The position numbers were made by a program, and so were the translations under genes. The notes under the pieces were generated by a model. The model was not told the origin of the DNA. It saw nothing but the letters and a program-made list of their open reading frames with translations, and did not search any database. From the NCBI GenBank assembly GCA_023387775.1, contig JAEWHN010000333.1:1-12915 (forward strand): a DNA stretch of 12,915 nt, written 5' to 3'. Shown one piece after another: positions 1-6,918 of the stretch. The stretch comes from Pseudomonadota bacterium (GTDB taxonomy: Bacteria; Pseudomonadota; Alphaproteobacteria; Rhizobiales; Rhizobiaceae). Each line of letters starts with the position of its first letter. The first letter of the stretch is position 1.

Positions 1-1
1 G

Positions 2-670
2 ATCCTCTCCTTCCTGCAAAGGTCTCCCAGACAGGCTCCGATTTCCCCGAGCGCCAGCGGCGGCGGCAGGCCTCTGGCCGAGATCGTCCGGCGCCCGCGC
101 TTTGCCGTCGCGCTGCTGTGCGCGGTCGGCTCCTACGCGCTGATGAGCTTCGTCATGACCGGCGCGCCGCTCGCCATGGTCGGCTGCGGCTTCTCGCCCG
201 ACGAGGCGACGCTTGGCATTTCGTGGCACGTCATGGCGATGTTCGGGCCCAGCTTCTTCACGGGCCGGCTCATCCACCGCTTCGGCGCTCCTACCATCGT
301 CTCCATAGGCTTCGTGCTGCTCGTGGGCTGCGCGCTGGTGGCGCTGTCGGGCATCGAGCTGTGGCAGTTCTGGACGGCGCTGATCCTGCTCGGACTGGGA
401 TGGAACTTCGGCTTCATCGGCGCGACCGCGCTGGTCTCCGAAACCTACGAGCCGGCCGAAAAGGGCAAGGTGCAGGGCTTCCACGATTTTGTCCTCTTCA
501 GCAGCGTCGCCTTCGCGTCGCTGATGTCGGGTCAGGTTTATAACGCGCATGGCTGGGAAATGCTGAACTGGGTGGTCTTCCCGGTCACCATCGTTTGCCT
601 GGGGGCGCTTGCCTGGCATCTTGCCTCGCGCAGACGGCTTGCGGCGGCGGCGGCCGAAAACGAGGCGTGA
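2..670 (+). CDS. MFS transporter, C-terminal half (5' end outside window)
   Basis: The reading frame is open from base 2 to TGA at 668-670, giving 222 visible residues, so the gene starts left of the window. The fragment opens with ILSFL, which fits the end of TM6. A polar, Ser/Gly/Arg-rich loop follows (about residues 6-36), as in the central cytoplasmic loop of a 12-helix major facilitator. Six hydrophobic segments follow, including FAVALLCAVGSYALMSFVM, IVSIGFVLLVGCALVAL and VVFPVTIVCLGALAWHL. The tail is basic and Ala-rich. GRLIHRFGAP resembles the MFS loop motif GxLxDRxGRR. Family membership is fairly secure; the substrate cannot be read from this half. It converges on the small minus-strand gene at 721 with 50 bp between them and no clear terminator. 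Confidence 0.8.
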   Translation: MLSFLQRSPRQAPISPSASGGGRPLAEIVRRPRFAVALLCAVGSYALMSFVMTGAPLAMVGCGFSPDEATLGISWHVMAMFGPSFFTGRLIHRFGAPTIVSIGFVLLVGCALVALSGIELWQFWTALILLGLGWNFGFIGATALVSETYEPAEKGKVQGFHDFVLFSSVAFASLMSGQVYNAHGWEMLNWVVFPVTIVCLGALAWHLASRRRLAAAAAENEA

Positions 671-720
671 TCAGCCTCGTATCCCGTTCCTGTCGAAGGA
701 TAATGTCTTTCTCGGCCGTT

Positions 721-1038
721 TCAACGGCGCCCGCCATGCGCCGGAAAGTCCAGCGTCACTTCCAGTCGCGTGCCGTCTTCGCCCGCAAGCCAGCGGCGGC
801 GCAGCAGGGCGAAATCGTGGTCGGCGCCGCCAGCCCGCAGCGTAACCACGTCGCCGACCTGGCAGTCGGCGGGCAGGGCGATGGCAAAAACCTCTTCCAG
901 GATGTCCATCTTCGCGGCGTAACTTTGGGCCGTGATGGTCAAGGCAATGACCACATCCGCCGAGATTGCGTCGCCCGCGGGACTCAGGGCCTTATGGGGC
1001 GGGCCTTTCAAAGACCCGTTCTCGGGAGCTTTCGACAT
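721..1038 (-). CDS. Small hypothetical protein, divergent from DUF2165 gene
   Basis: This is an open frame of 105 codons that I do not recognise. The C-terminal part from about residue 28 looks like a real protein: alternating hydrophobic stretches (VVIALTITAQSYAAKM, EEVFAIALPADCQVGDVVTLRAG), then LLRRRWLAGEDGTRLEVTLD, suggesting a compact, mostly beta soluble domain. There is no signal peptide or membrane segment. The ATG at 1036-1038 has only a poor Shine-Dalgarno (GGAA about 12 nt upstream). Other possible starts are GTG at 952-954 and ATG at 907-909 (MDILEEVF). The first 27 residues are low-complexity and may be untranslated. The competing plus-strand frame here gives an Arg/His-rich translation, which favours this strand. 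Coding status is likely but not certain. Confidence 0.55.
   Translation of the reverse strand: MSKAPENGSLKGPPHKALSPAGDAISADVVIALTITAQSYAAKMDILEEVFAIALPADCQVGDVVTLRAGGADHDFALLRRRWLAGEDGTRLEVTLDFPAHGGRR
1024..1028 (+). promoter_or_regulatory. Shine-Dalgarno deciding the DUF2165 start
   Basis: GGGAG lies 8 nt before ATG 1037. It supports that start over the longer in-frame option at 932. On the other strand it lies inside the first codons of the divergent small gene. Confidence 0.6.
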
Positions 1039-1531
1039 GACTATTCGCTATTCCAAAATAATCATGTGTTTCTGTCTTGGCGTATTCGCCTTTCTTGTCA
1101 CCTTCGGCAACATAACCGATTACGGCTCGAATTTCGCCTTCGTTCAGCACGTGCTGAGCATGGATACCACTTTCCCCGGCAATGCGCTGATGTATCGTTC
1201 GATCACCAACCGGGCATTGTGGACGGCCGGCTACTGGCTGATCATCTTCGGCGAGGGGCTTACCTGCGTCCTGTTTCTGACCGCCGCCTGGAAGCTGTGG
1301 CAGGCGCGGGCGCTGCCGGCGGTGGCCTTCAATCGGGCCAAGCGGTTCGTCGTCATCGCCGCCACCATGGGCTTCCTGGTCTGGTATTTCGGATTCATGG
1401 TCATCGGCGGCGAATGGTTCGCCATGTGGCAGTCGCGGACCTGGAACGGGCAGGACGCGGCTTTCAAGTTCTACATCACCATTCTGGCGGTGCTGATCTA
1501 CGTCAACCAGCCTGACGCCGACCCGGCCTGA
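1037..1531 (+). CDS. DUF2165 family small integral membrane protein
   Basis: The 164-residue product has four predicted membrane helices at about residues 7-24, 64-84, 104-124 and 143-156. Length and topology match DUF2165 (predicted small integral membrane proteins). Family-like features are the loop MYRSITNRALWTAGYWLIIFGE and the aromatic-rich WYFGFMVIGGEWFAMWQSRTWNGQ between helices 3 and 4. The molecular role of the family is unknown. The frame is open further upstream to 932, but ATG 1037 is preferred: it has GGGAG at 1024-1028 with 8-nt spacing, and the upstream extension overlaps the divergent gene. The next gene, hppA, is 234 bp away behind a hairpin, so this is probably monocistronic. 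Confidence 0.8.
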   Translation: MTIRYSKIIMCFCLGVFAFLVTFGNITDYGSNFAFVQHVLSMDTTFPGNALMYRSITNRALWTAGYWLIIFGEGLTCVLFLTAAWKLWQARALPAVAFNRAKRFVVIAATMGFLVWYFGFMVIGGEWFAMWQSRTWNGQDAAFKFYITILAVLIYVNQPDADPA

Positions 1532-1555
1532 CGCGGCCCTAGGTGATTCGCTCAC

Positions 1556-1578
1556 GGCGGGCGCGCATCGCGTCCGCC
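1556..1578 (+). terminator. Hairpin after DUF2165 gene, no U-tract
   Basis: Arms GGCGGGCGCG (1556-1565) and CGCGTCCGCC (1569-1578) form a 10-bp stem with one G-U pair and a 3-nt CAT loop. It starts 24 bp after the DUF2165 stop. No T-run follows, so it may act as a weak terminator or 3' stabiliser. The rest of the 1532-1765 gap holds the putative hppA promoter and leader. Confidence 0.4.
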
Positions 1579-1642
1579 AAGGGCATTTGCCGCGCCGGAA
1601 CAGGGCGAAAGCGGCGATTCCCGAACCAAAATCCGAACAAAG

Positions 1643-1671
1643 CTTGACGTTCGGTAACCCGTTTCGCACAA
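1643..1671 (+). promoter_or_regulatory. Putative hppA promoter
   Basis: CTTGAC at 1643-1648 exactly matches the -35 preferred by alphaproteobacterial housekeeping sigma factors. Seventeen bases downstream is a poor -10 candidate, GCACAA (1666-1671). It would leave a leader of roughly 90 nt before ATG 1766. The call rests mainly on the -35 and its position. Confidence 0.35.
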
Positions 1672-1765
1672 CTTGCAGCAGATCGTGCGGCAAATAGCCG
1701 CCGATCTCCATCGCGCGGCCCGGGGAGAGGGTTCTGCCGGGCCCACAATCAGGGAAGATCGGCAT

Positions 1766-3904
1766 ATGACTTTGCTTTACGTCGTCATTGCCTGCGGCTT
1801 GCTATCTGTCCTCTACGCCATCTGGGCGACACGGTCGGTACTTGCATCTGACCAGGGCAGCGCACGCATGCAGGAAATTTCTGCTGCCATCCGGGAGGGG
1901 GCACAGGCATATCTTGCGCGTCAGTACACAACCATTGCCGTGGTAGGCGTGATTGTTTTCCTTCTGGCCTGGTGGCTGCTTTCCGCTGCGGCGGCGATCG
2001 GCTTCCTGATCGGTGCGGTGCTTTCGGGCGCGGCCGGCTTCATCGGCATGCATGTGTCGGTTCGCGCCAATGTGCGTACGGCGCAGGCGGCCTCCAACAG
2101 CCTTGCCGCGGGGCTCGACATCGCCTTCAAGTCCGGTGCAATCACCGGCATGCTGGTTGCCGGCCTCGCGCTGCTCGGGGTCTCCGTCTATTATCTGATC
2201 CTCACCGGGCCGATGGGCCTCGCGCCCGACAGCCGCGCCGTCATCGACTCGTTGGTGGCGCTGGGCTTCGGCGCTTCCCTTATCTCCATTTTCGCCCGTC
2301 TGGGCGGCGGCATCTTCACCAAGGGCGCCGACGTAGGCGGCGACATGGTGGGCAAGATCGAGGCCGGGATTCCGGAGGATGATCCGCGCAATCCGGCCAC
2401 CATCGCCGACAATGTCGGCGACAATGTCGGCGACTGCGCCGGCATGGCGGCCGACCTTTTCGAGACCTATGCGGTCACCGTCGTCGCTACCATGGTGCTG
2501 GGCGCGATCTTCTTCGGTGGCACCGCCGTGCTCGACAGCGTGATGCTCTACCCGCTGATGATCTGCGCCGCCTGCATCGTCACCTCGATCATCGGCACGT
2601 TCTTCGTTCGGCTGGGCGCCAACAATTCCATCATGGGCGCGCTCTACAAGGGCATCATCGTCACCGGGCTTCTGTCCATCCTCGGATTGGCGGTGGCTAC
2701 GTCAGTCACCATCGGCTGGGGCGAAATCGGCACGGTGGGCGGCGGTGTGGTGGTGGGCAGTCGCCTGTTCATCTGCGGTGTGATCGGGCTGATTGTCACC
2801 GGCCTCATCGTCGTCATCACCGAATACTATACCGGCACCGGCAAGCGGCCGGTCAATTCCATCGCCCAGGCGTCCATCACGGGCCATGGCACCAATGTCA
2901 TCCAGGGGCTTGCGGTATCGCTGGAATCGACCGCCTTGCCGGCGGTGGTGATTGTCGGCGGCATCATCACCACGTTCCAGCTCGCGGGTCTGTACGGGAT
3001 TGCCATCGCGGTCACGACCATGCTCGGCCTGGCGGGCATGATCGTGGCGCTCGACGCCTTCGGGCCGGTCACCGACAATGCCGGCGGCATCGCCGAGATG
3101 GCCGGCCTACCCAAGGAGGTGCGCCAGTCCACCGACGCGCTCGATGCCGTGGGCAACACCACCAAGGCAGTCACCAAGGGCTACGCCATCGGCTCGGCCG
3201 GCCTCGGCGCACTGGTGCTGTTTGCCGCCTATTCCAACGACCTGCGCTATTTCGCGGCCAATGGCGACAAGTTCCCCTACTTCCAGGGCATGGGCGAGGT
3301 CTCCTTCGACCTGTCCAATCCTTACGTCGTCGCCGGCCTGATCTTCGGTGGCCTCATCCCCTATCTGTTCGGCGGCATGGCCATGACGGCGGTTGGCCGC
3401 GCGGCCAGTTCGATCGTGGAGGAAGTGCGCAGGCAGTTCAGGGAAAATCCGGGCATCATGGCCGGCACTCAACGGCCGGACTATGCGCGGGCCGTGGACC
3501 TGCTCACCCGCGCGGCGATCAAGGAAATGATCGTGCCATCGCTGCTGCCGGTGCTGGCGCCGATTGTCGTCTATTTCGGCGTGCTGCTCATATCCGGCTC
3601 CAAGGCCTCGGCCTTCGCCGCGCTCGGCGCCTCGCTGCTCGGCGTCATCGTCAACGGCCTGTTCGTCGCCATCTCCATGACTTCGGGTGGCGGCGCATGG
3701 GACAACGCGAAGAAATCCTTTGAGGACGGCTTCACCGACAAGGGTGGGGTCAGGCACCTCAAGGGTTCGGAGGCTCACAAGGCTTCCGTCACCGGTGACA
3801 CGGTGGGCGATCCCTACAAGGACACCGCGGGCCCGGCGGTGAACCCGGCAATCAAGATCACCAACATCGTCGCGCTGCTTCTGCTCGCCGTCCTGGCGCA
3901 CTAG
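1766..3904 (+). CDS. hppA: K+-independent membrane H+-translocating pyrophosphatase
   Basis: The 712-residue multi-spanning membrane protein couples hydrolysis of cytoplasmic pyrophosphate to proton pumping. The signature substrate site is intact: GGDMVGKIEAGIPEDD leads into DDPRNPATIADNVGDNVGDC (D205 to C224), with the Asp/Lys residues that bind Mg-PPi. The C-terminal conserved region GGGAWDNAKK and later DTVGDPYKDTAGPA is also present. In GNTTKAVTKG the lysine is K467 and the threonine T470. K+-dependent enzymes have Ala at the lysine position, so this is the K+-independent H+-pumping subclass. ATG 1766 follows AGGGAAG at 1751-1757 with about 8-nt spacing; an in-frame ATG at 1673 would add a polar, non-conserved extension. 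Length is normal and nothing is missing. It is transcribed alone and ends at a strong terminator. Confidence 0.97.
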   Translation: MTLLYVVIACGLLSVLYAIWATRSVLASDQGSARMQEISAAIREGAQAYLARQYTTIAVVGVIVFLLAWWLLSAAAAIGFLIGAVLSGAAGFIGMHVSVRANVRTAQAASNSLAAGLDIAFKSGAITGMLVAGLALLGVSVYYLILTGPMGLAPDSRAVIDSLVALGFGASLISIFARLGGGIFTKGADVGGDMVGKIEAGIPEDDPRNPATIADNVGDNVGDCAGMAADLFETYAVTVVATMVLGAIFFGGTAVLDSVMLYPLMICAACIVTSIIGTFFVRLGANNSIMGALYKGIIVTGLLSILGLAVATSVTIGWGEIGTVGGGVVVGSRLFICGVIGLIVTGLIVVITEYYTGTGKRPVNSIAQASITGHGTNVIQGLAVSLESTALPAVVIVGGIITTFQLAGLYGIAIAVTTMLGLAGMIVALDAFGPVTDNAGGIAEMAGLPKEVRQSTDALDAVGNTTKAVTKGYAIGSAGLGALVLFAAYSNDLRYFAANGDKFPYFQGMGEVSFDLSNPYVVAGLIFGGLIPYLFGGMAMTAVGRAASSIVEEVRRQFRENPGIMAGTQRPDYARAVDLLTRAAIKEMIVPSLLPVLAPIVVYFGVLLISGSKASAFAALGASLLGVIVNGLFVAISMTSGGGAWDNAKKSFEDGFTDKGGVRHLKGSEAHKASVTGDTVGDPYKDTAGPAVNPAIKITNIVALLLLAVLAH

Positions 3905-3924
3905 CGAGGGCTTCGCCGACAAAG

Positions 3925-3955
3925 AAAAACCCGCGGAGCGATCCGCGGGTTTTTT
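3925..3955. terminator. Bidirectional rho-independent terminator between hppA and bamE
   Basis: AAAAACCCGCGGA (3925-3937) pairs with TCCGCGGGTTTTT (3942-3954) around a GCGA loop. A T-run closes the plus strand, and the matching A-run gives a U-tract on the minus strand. It lies between the stops of two convergent genes and should end both transcripts. It is the only canonical stem plus U-tract I found in the window. Confidence 0.92.
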
Positions 3956-3985
3956 CGTATCCGTCGAAATGTGTTGCGCGGGCTT

Positions 3986-4492
3986 CTAGCTCGGGCCGCC
4001 CATCGGAAGGGCGGGCTTGGTGCGGCCGGAAATAAGCTGGCCGATGAAATTCTGGTCCTTGCCGCTGGTCGGCGTCGTGCGCGTGATGAAGTCGAACACC
4101 CTGCCGTCCTTCATGCCGTAGTTGGCGATCTGGGTCACGCGGCCGTCAGTGCCGAAATAGACTGCCAGGACCCGCTGGTCCACCAGGTGCGGCTTCATGA
4201 AGGCGACCGGCCGCTTGCGGGTCTGCGAGATGTAGTAGAACACCTCGTTGTCGAAGGTTGCGGTCGTCGAGGGGCTGCCAAGCGCAAGCAGAACCTGCTC
4301 GCGGCTGGAGCCGACCGGCACCAGGTCGATCTGCTGCTGGTCAACGACATAGCCCTGCGTCAGCGTCTCGCCCGGGGTCAACCCGGCGAAGGTCTGGGAC
4401 GTGTTGCATCCGGAAAGCATCGCGACTGCAACAATCGTTGCCGCGCCGAGAAGGGCAGGCGAATGGGTGGTCTTGAATTTCAGCGAGTCCAA
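3986..4492 (-). CDS. bamE: Outer-membrane protein assembly lipoprotein BamE (SmpA/OmlA family)
   Basis: The product is a 168-residue lipoprotein of the Bam complex, which inserts beta-barrel proteins into the outer membrane. A short basic N-terminus and hydrophobic stretch lead to lipobox LSGC, so mature lipid-modified Cys is at about residue 29. The SmpA/OmlA domain follows (about 47-135): GYVVDQQQIDLVPVGSSREQ, then LLALGSPSTTATFDNEVFYY with the typical VGSSREQVLLALGSP turn, then VLAVYFGTDGRV. The C-terminal tail is polar and probably disordered. The frame is open to 4648, but the signal peptide places the start near 4490. TTG 4490-4492, the last of three TTG codons, lies 6 nt after a perfect AAGGAG. 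It is divergent from the chaperone gene at 4617 and convergent with hppA. Confidence 0.88.
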   Translation of the reverse strand: MDSLKFKTTHSPALLGAATIVAVAMLSGCNTSQTFAGLTPGETLTQGYVVDQQQIDLVPVGSSREQVLLALGSPSTTATFDNEVFYYISQTRKRPVAFMKPHLVDQRVLAVYFGTDGRVTQIANYGMKDGRVFDFITRTTPTSGKDQNFIGQLISGRTKPALPMGGPS

Positions 4493-4498
4493 CAACAA

Positions 4499-4504
4499 CT
4501 CCTT
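4499..4504 (-). promoter_or_regulatory. Shine-Dalgarno supporting TTG start of bamE
   Basis: On the minus strand AAGGAG is followed directly by TTGTTGTTG. The third TTG has 6-nt spacing. No ATG occurs between this site and the lipobox except one just inside the signal peptide, which would destroy it. Confidence 0.6.
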
Positions 4505-4526
4505 CAGATCAGTCAGGCGCCCGCAC

Positions 4527-4555
4527 CTTGCACAGAGCCGCAAAACGGGTAAACC
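4527..4555 (+). promoter_or_regulatory. Putative promoter of the chaperone-DUF177 transcript
   Basis: CTTGCA (4527-4532), 17-nt spacer, TAAACC (4550-4555), about 60 nt before ATG 4617. It lies in the 124-bp divergent gap shared with bamE. No equally good minus-strand promoter for bamE was found there. This is pattern matching only. Confidence 0.35.
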
Positions 4556-4616
4556 AGCTTGCGCGCCGATGCAACACAGCCGCGCCCCGAAACGGTCCCC
4601 ACGGAGGCTGCCCCCC

Positions 4617-5156
4617 ATGTTCCAGCGCCTGTTTGGCCGCGAACGCAAGAACCGAGCAATTACCGACGCGCTCTATGCCGAAATCGTGGCAGCGGCACGG
4701 CAGCCCGTGCTGTATGATGAATGGGAAGCGCCTGATACGCCCCTGGGCCGCTTCGAGATGCTGGCGCTGCACATGTTCCTGTTCCAGCACAGGTTGCACG
4801 ACGAGGCCGGCGCGTCGCGCGACATCGCGCAGACGCTGATCGATGATTTCTTCGCCGATGTCGAACAATCGCTGCGCGATTTCGGGATAGGCGACATGGG
4901 CGTGCCGAAGCGCATGAAGAAGCTTGCGCGCATGTATTACGGGCGCACTGCCGCCTATGCCCACGCGCTGGAGCGAGAAGACAGGGCCGCTTTGGCCGCC
5001 GCCCTCGAACGCAATGTGCGCCCCGACAGCTTGCCGTGGCCGCAGGCCGAGGCGCTCGCCGCCCACGTCATCGATACCCACAAGGCGCTCGCCGCGCAGG
5101 CGTCGGACGCCATACGGGCCGGAACGATCTATTTCCCGCCCGCCCATGCAGCCTAA
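4617..5156 (+). CDS. Ubiquinol-cytochrome c chaperone family protein (CBP3-like)
   Basis: The 179-residue soluble protein matches the ubiquinol-cytochrome c chaperone domain (CBP3/UQCC1). Mitochondrial members help translate and assemble cytochrome b of the bc1 complex; the bacterial role is inferred by homology. Characteristic segments are LYDEWEAPDTPLGRFEMLAL (32-51), the helix MFLFQHRL (53-60), DDFFADVEQSLRDFGIGDMG (76-95), and VPKRMKKLARMYYGRTAAYA (96-115). There is no signal peptide, which fits action at the cytoplasmic face of the membrane. ATG 4617 has GGAGG about 9 nt upstream. A 16-bp gap to the DUF177 gene suggests co-transcription. Confidence 0.85.
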   Translation: MFQRLFGRERKNRAITDALYAEIVAAARQPVLYDEWEAPDTPLGRFEMLALHMFLFQHRLHDEAGASRDIAQTLIDDFFADVEQSLRDFGIGDMGVPKRMKKLARMYYGRTAAYAHALEREDRAALAAALERNVRPDSLPWPQAEALAAHVIDTHKALAAQASDAIRAGTIYFPPAHAA

Positions 5157-5172
5157 CAGGACGGAGGCCCCG

Positions 5173-5733
5173 ATGAGACACCACAAGCAACCGCCGGCGA
5201 GCCCGATTTCCTTCGTGGCCAATGTCGCGCGCATGCCGCAGAAGGGGCTTCCCGTGGTCATCGAGGCCGACGAGAAGCAGCGCGAAGCGCTCGCCGAGGC
5301 CCACGGCCTCCGGGCGGTAAAGAGCCTGCGCGCGGAACTCATGGTCACGGCCTGGAGGCGCAACGGCGTCAGGGTAGCCGGCACCGTCGTGGCCGATATC
5401 GTGCAGACCTGCGTGGTCTCGCTCGAGCCGGTCGAAAACCACATCGAGGAAGAGGTCCAGGGGCTTTTCCTGCCGGAAGATTCCAAGCTGGGGCGGCTGG
5501 GCTTCGATGGCGGCGGCGAAATCATGCTCGATGTCGAAGGCCCCGACAGCCCGGAAACCTTTGCCGGCGACACGATCGATGTCGGCGCGCTGGCGGAGGA
5601 ATATTTTGGCCTGGCCATAGATCCATATCCGCGCAAGCAGGGCGCTGCGATCTCGTCGAGCGCCGGCGAAACGGATGAACCAGTTGAAGGCGAATTGCAG
5701 CGAAAGCTGCGGGCCGTCGTCGACAAAAGCTGA
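5173..5733 (+). CDS. DUF177 / YceD family protein
   Basis: The 186-residue soluble protein belongs to the YceD/DUF177 family, linked in bacteria and plastids to 23S rRNA processing or accumulation. The family core is visible: TVVADIVQTCVVSLEPVENH (71-90) with conserved Cys80, IEEEVQGLFLPE (91-102), and the C-terminal box DVGALAEEYFGLAIDPYPRK (136-155). The tail is acidic and then basic. ATG 5173 has a strong AGGACGGAGG at 5158-5167. In many bacteria yceD is followed by rpmF (ribosomal protein L32) before plsX. Here rpmF is absent and plsX follows 109 bp on, as I recall for alphaproteobacteria. Confidence 0.87.
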   Translation: MRHHKQPPASPISFVANVARMPQKGLPVVIEADEKQREALAEAHGLRAVKSLRAELMVTAWRRNGVRVAGTVVADIVQTCVVSLEPVENHIEEEVQGLFLPEDSKLGRLGFDGGGEIMLDVEGPDSPETFAGDTIDVGALAEEYFGLAIDPYPRKQGAAISSSAGETDEPVEGELQRKLRAVVDKS

Positions 5734-5761
5734 AGACTTCACCCATCGTTGCGAATTGCCG

Positions 5762-5790
5762 GTTGTGCGCTGCCTTAAAACCGCTATTTT
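5762..5790 (+). promoter_or_regulatory. Putative plsX-fabH promoter
   Basis: GTTGTG (5762-5767), 17-nt spacer, TATTTT (5785-5790), in the A/T-richest part of the 109-bp gap before plsX, leaving a leader of about 45-50 nt. The -35 match is weak. It may supplement read-through from the chaperone-DUF177 transcript. Confidence 0.35.
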
Positions 5791-5842
5791 CGCCAAGCTT
5801 TCAGCAAACTTGCCTTTTCGACCAATGTGAGATGAACACCGC

Positions 5843-6910
5843 GTGATCAGGATATCCATCGATGCCATGGGCGGGGACCACGGGCCTGCGGTCATCATTC
5901 CCGCGCTCGTGGCGGTAGCCACGCGCCGCAACGATGTGCGTTTTGTCGTCTTCGGGCGCGAGGACGTCGTGCGGCCCGAGCTCAACAAACATCCCAGGCT
6001 CGCCGAAATCACCGAGTTTCACCACTGCGATGTCGCCGTGGGCATGGACGACAAGCCCAGCCAGGCGCTGCGCCACGGGCGCGGCAAGTCTTCGATGTGG
6101 CAGGCGATCGACGCCGTCAAGAACGGCAAGGCCGATGCCTGCATCTCGGCCGGCAACACCGGCGCTCTGATGGCGATGTCGAAATTCTGCCTGCGCACCA
6201 TGGCAACCATTGACCGGCCGGCCATTGCCGCCATCTGGCCGACGACGCGCGGCGAGAGCGTGGTGCTCGACGTGGGCGCCACCATCGGGGCCGACGCCCA
6301 CCAACTCGTCGATTTCGCCATCCTCGGCTCGGCCATGGCGCGCGCGCTGTTCGGCATGGAACGCCCGACGGTCGGCCTGCTCAATGTCGGCGTCGAGGAG
6401 ATCAAGGGCCAGGAAGAGGTCAAGGATGCCGGTCGCCTGCTGCGCGAGGCCGGCCAGTTGGCCATGGACTACAAGGGCTTCGTCGAGGGCAATGACATCG
6501 GCAAGGGCACCGTCGACGTGGTGGTGACCGAAGGCTTTGCCGGCAATATCGCGCTCAAGACCGCCGAGGGCACCGCGCGCCAGATCGCAGAATATCTGCG
6601 TGCCGCGATGAGCCGCACGCTGATGGCGCGAATCGGCTATCTCTTCGCCAAGGGTGCCTTCCAGCGCCTGCGCGAGAAAATGGACGTGCGCAGGGTCAAT
6701 GGCGGCGTCTTCCTCGGGCTGAACGGCATAGTTGTGAAGAGCCATGGCGGGGCCGACTCGGAAGCCTTCGCGGCGGCGGTCGAACTCGGCTATGACATGG
6801 TCAGGAATCGCCTGCTGGACCGAATCGAGGCCGACCTCGACCTTTTTCACGCGCGGCGCCCGCAATCGACCGCCCGGCCCGCCGAACCGGCGGACGACAG
6901 TAACGAATAG
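5843..6910 (+). CDS. plsX: Phosphate acyltransferase PlsX
   Basis: The 355-residue protein converts acyl-ACP to acyl-phosphate, the acyl donor for PlsY in phosphatidic acid synthesis; it is a peripheral membrane enzyme. Conserved blocks in order are SIDAMGGDHGP (5-15), SAGNTGALMA (102-111), LDVGATIGADAHQLVDFA (142-159), LLNVGVEEIKGQEE (179-192), VVVTEGFAGNIALKTAEG (226-243) and GLNGIVVKSHGGAD (292-305). Length is typical. The start is GTG 5843, placed by the N-terminal IRISIDAMGGD; the ribosome-binding site is weak (GTGAGA about 12 nt upstream). The C-terminal 20 residues are Pro/Ala-rich and not conserved. Only 8 bp separate its stop from fabH, so the two are surely co-transcribed. Confidence 0.97.
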   Translation: MIRISIDAMGGDHGPAVIIPALVAVATRRNDVRFVVFGREDVVRPELNKHPRLAEITEFHHCDVAVGMDDKPSQALRHGRGKSSMWQAIDAVKNGKADACISAGNTGALMAMSKFCLRTMATIDRPAIAAIWPTTRGESVVLDVGATIGADAHQLVDFAILGSAMARALFGMERPTVGLLNVGVEEIKGQEEVKDAGRLLREAGQLAMDYKGFVEGNDIGKGTVDVVVTEGFAGNIALKTAEGTARQIAEYLRAAMSRTLMARIGYLFAKGAFQRLREKMDVRRVNGGVFLGLNGIVVKSHGGADSEAFAAAVELGYDMVRNRLLDRIEADLDLFHARRPQSTARPAEPADDSNE

Positions 6911-6918
6911 GACTTTCA

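Noticed and set aside
595..1515. Plus-strand frame of 306 codons overlapping DUF2165 and the small gene
   Set aside because: Arg/His/Gly-rich translation without membrane or domain pattern; it overlaps the DUF2165 gene, which has clear helices and a Shine-Dalgarno.
1673..1765. Longer hppA start at ATG 1673
   Set aside because: Adds 31 polar residues before the first helix, lacks a good Shine-Dalgarno and sits at the likely transcription start.
3107..3922. Minus-strand frame of 271 codons
   Set aside because: Antisense of the C-terminal part of hppA; Gln/His/Arg-rich and runs through the shared terminator.
4509..5726. Minus-strand frame of 405 codons
   Set aside because: Lies opposite the chaperone and DUF177 genes; Ser/Arg-rich composition typical of antisense frames in high-GC DNA; no recognisable motif.
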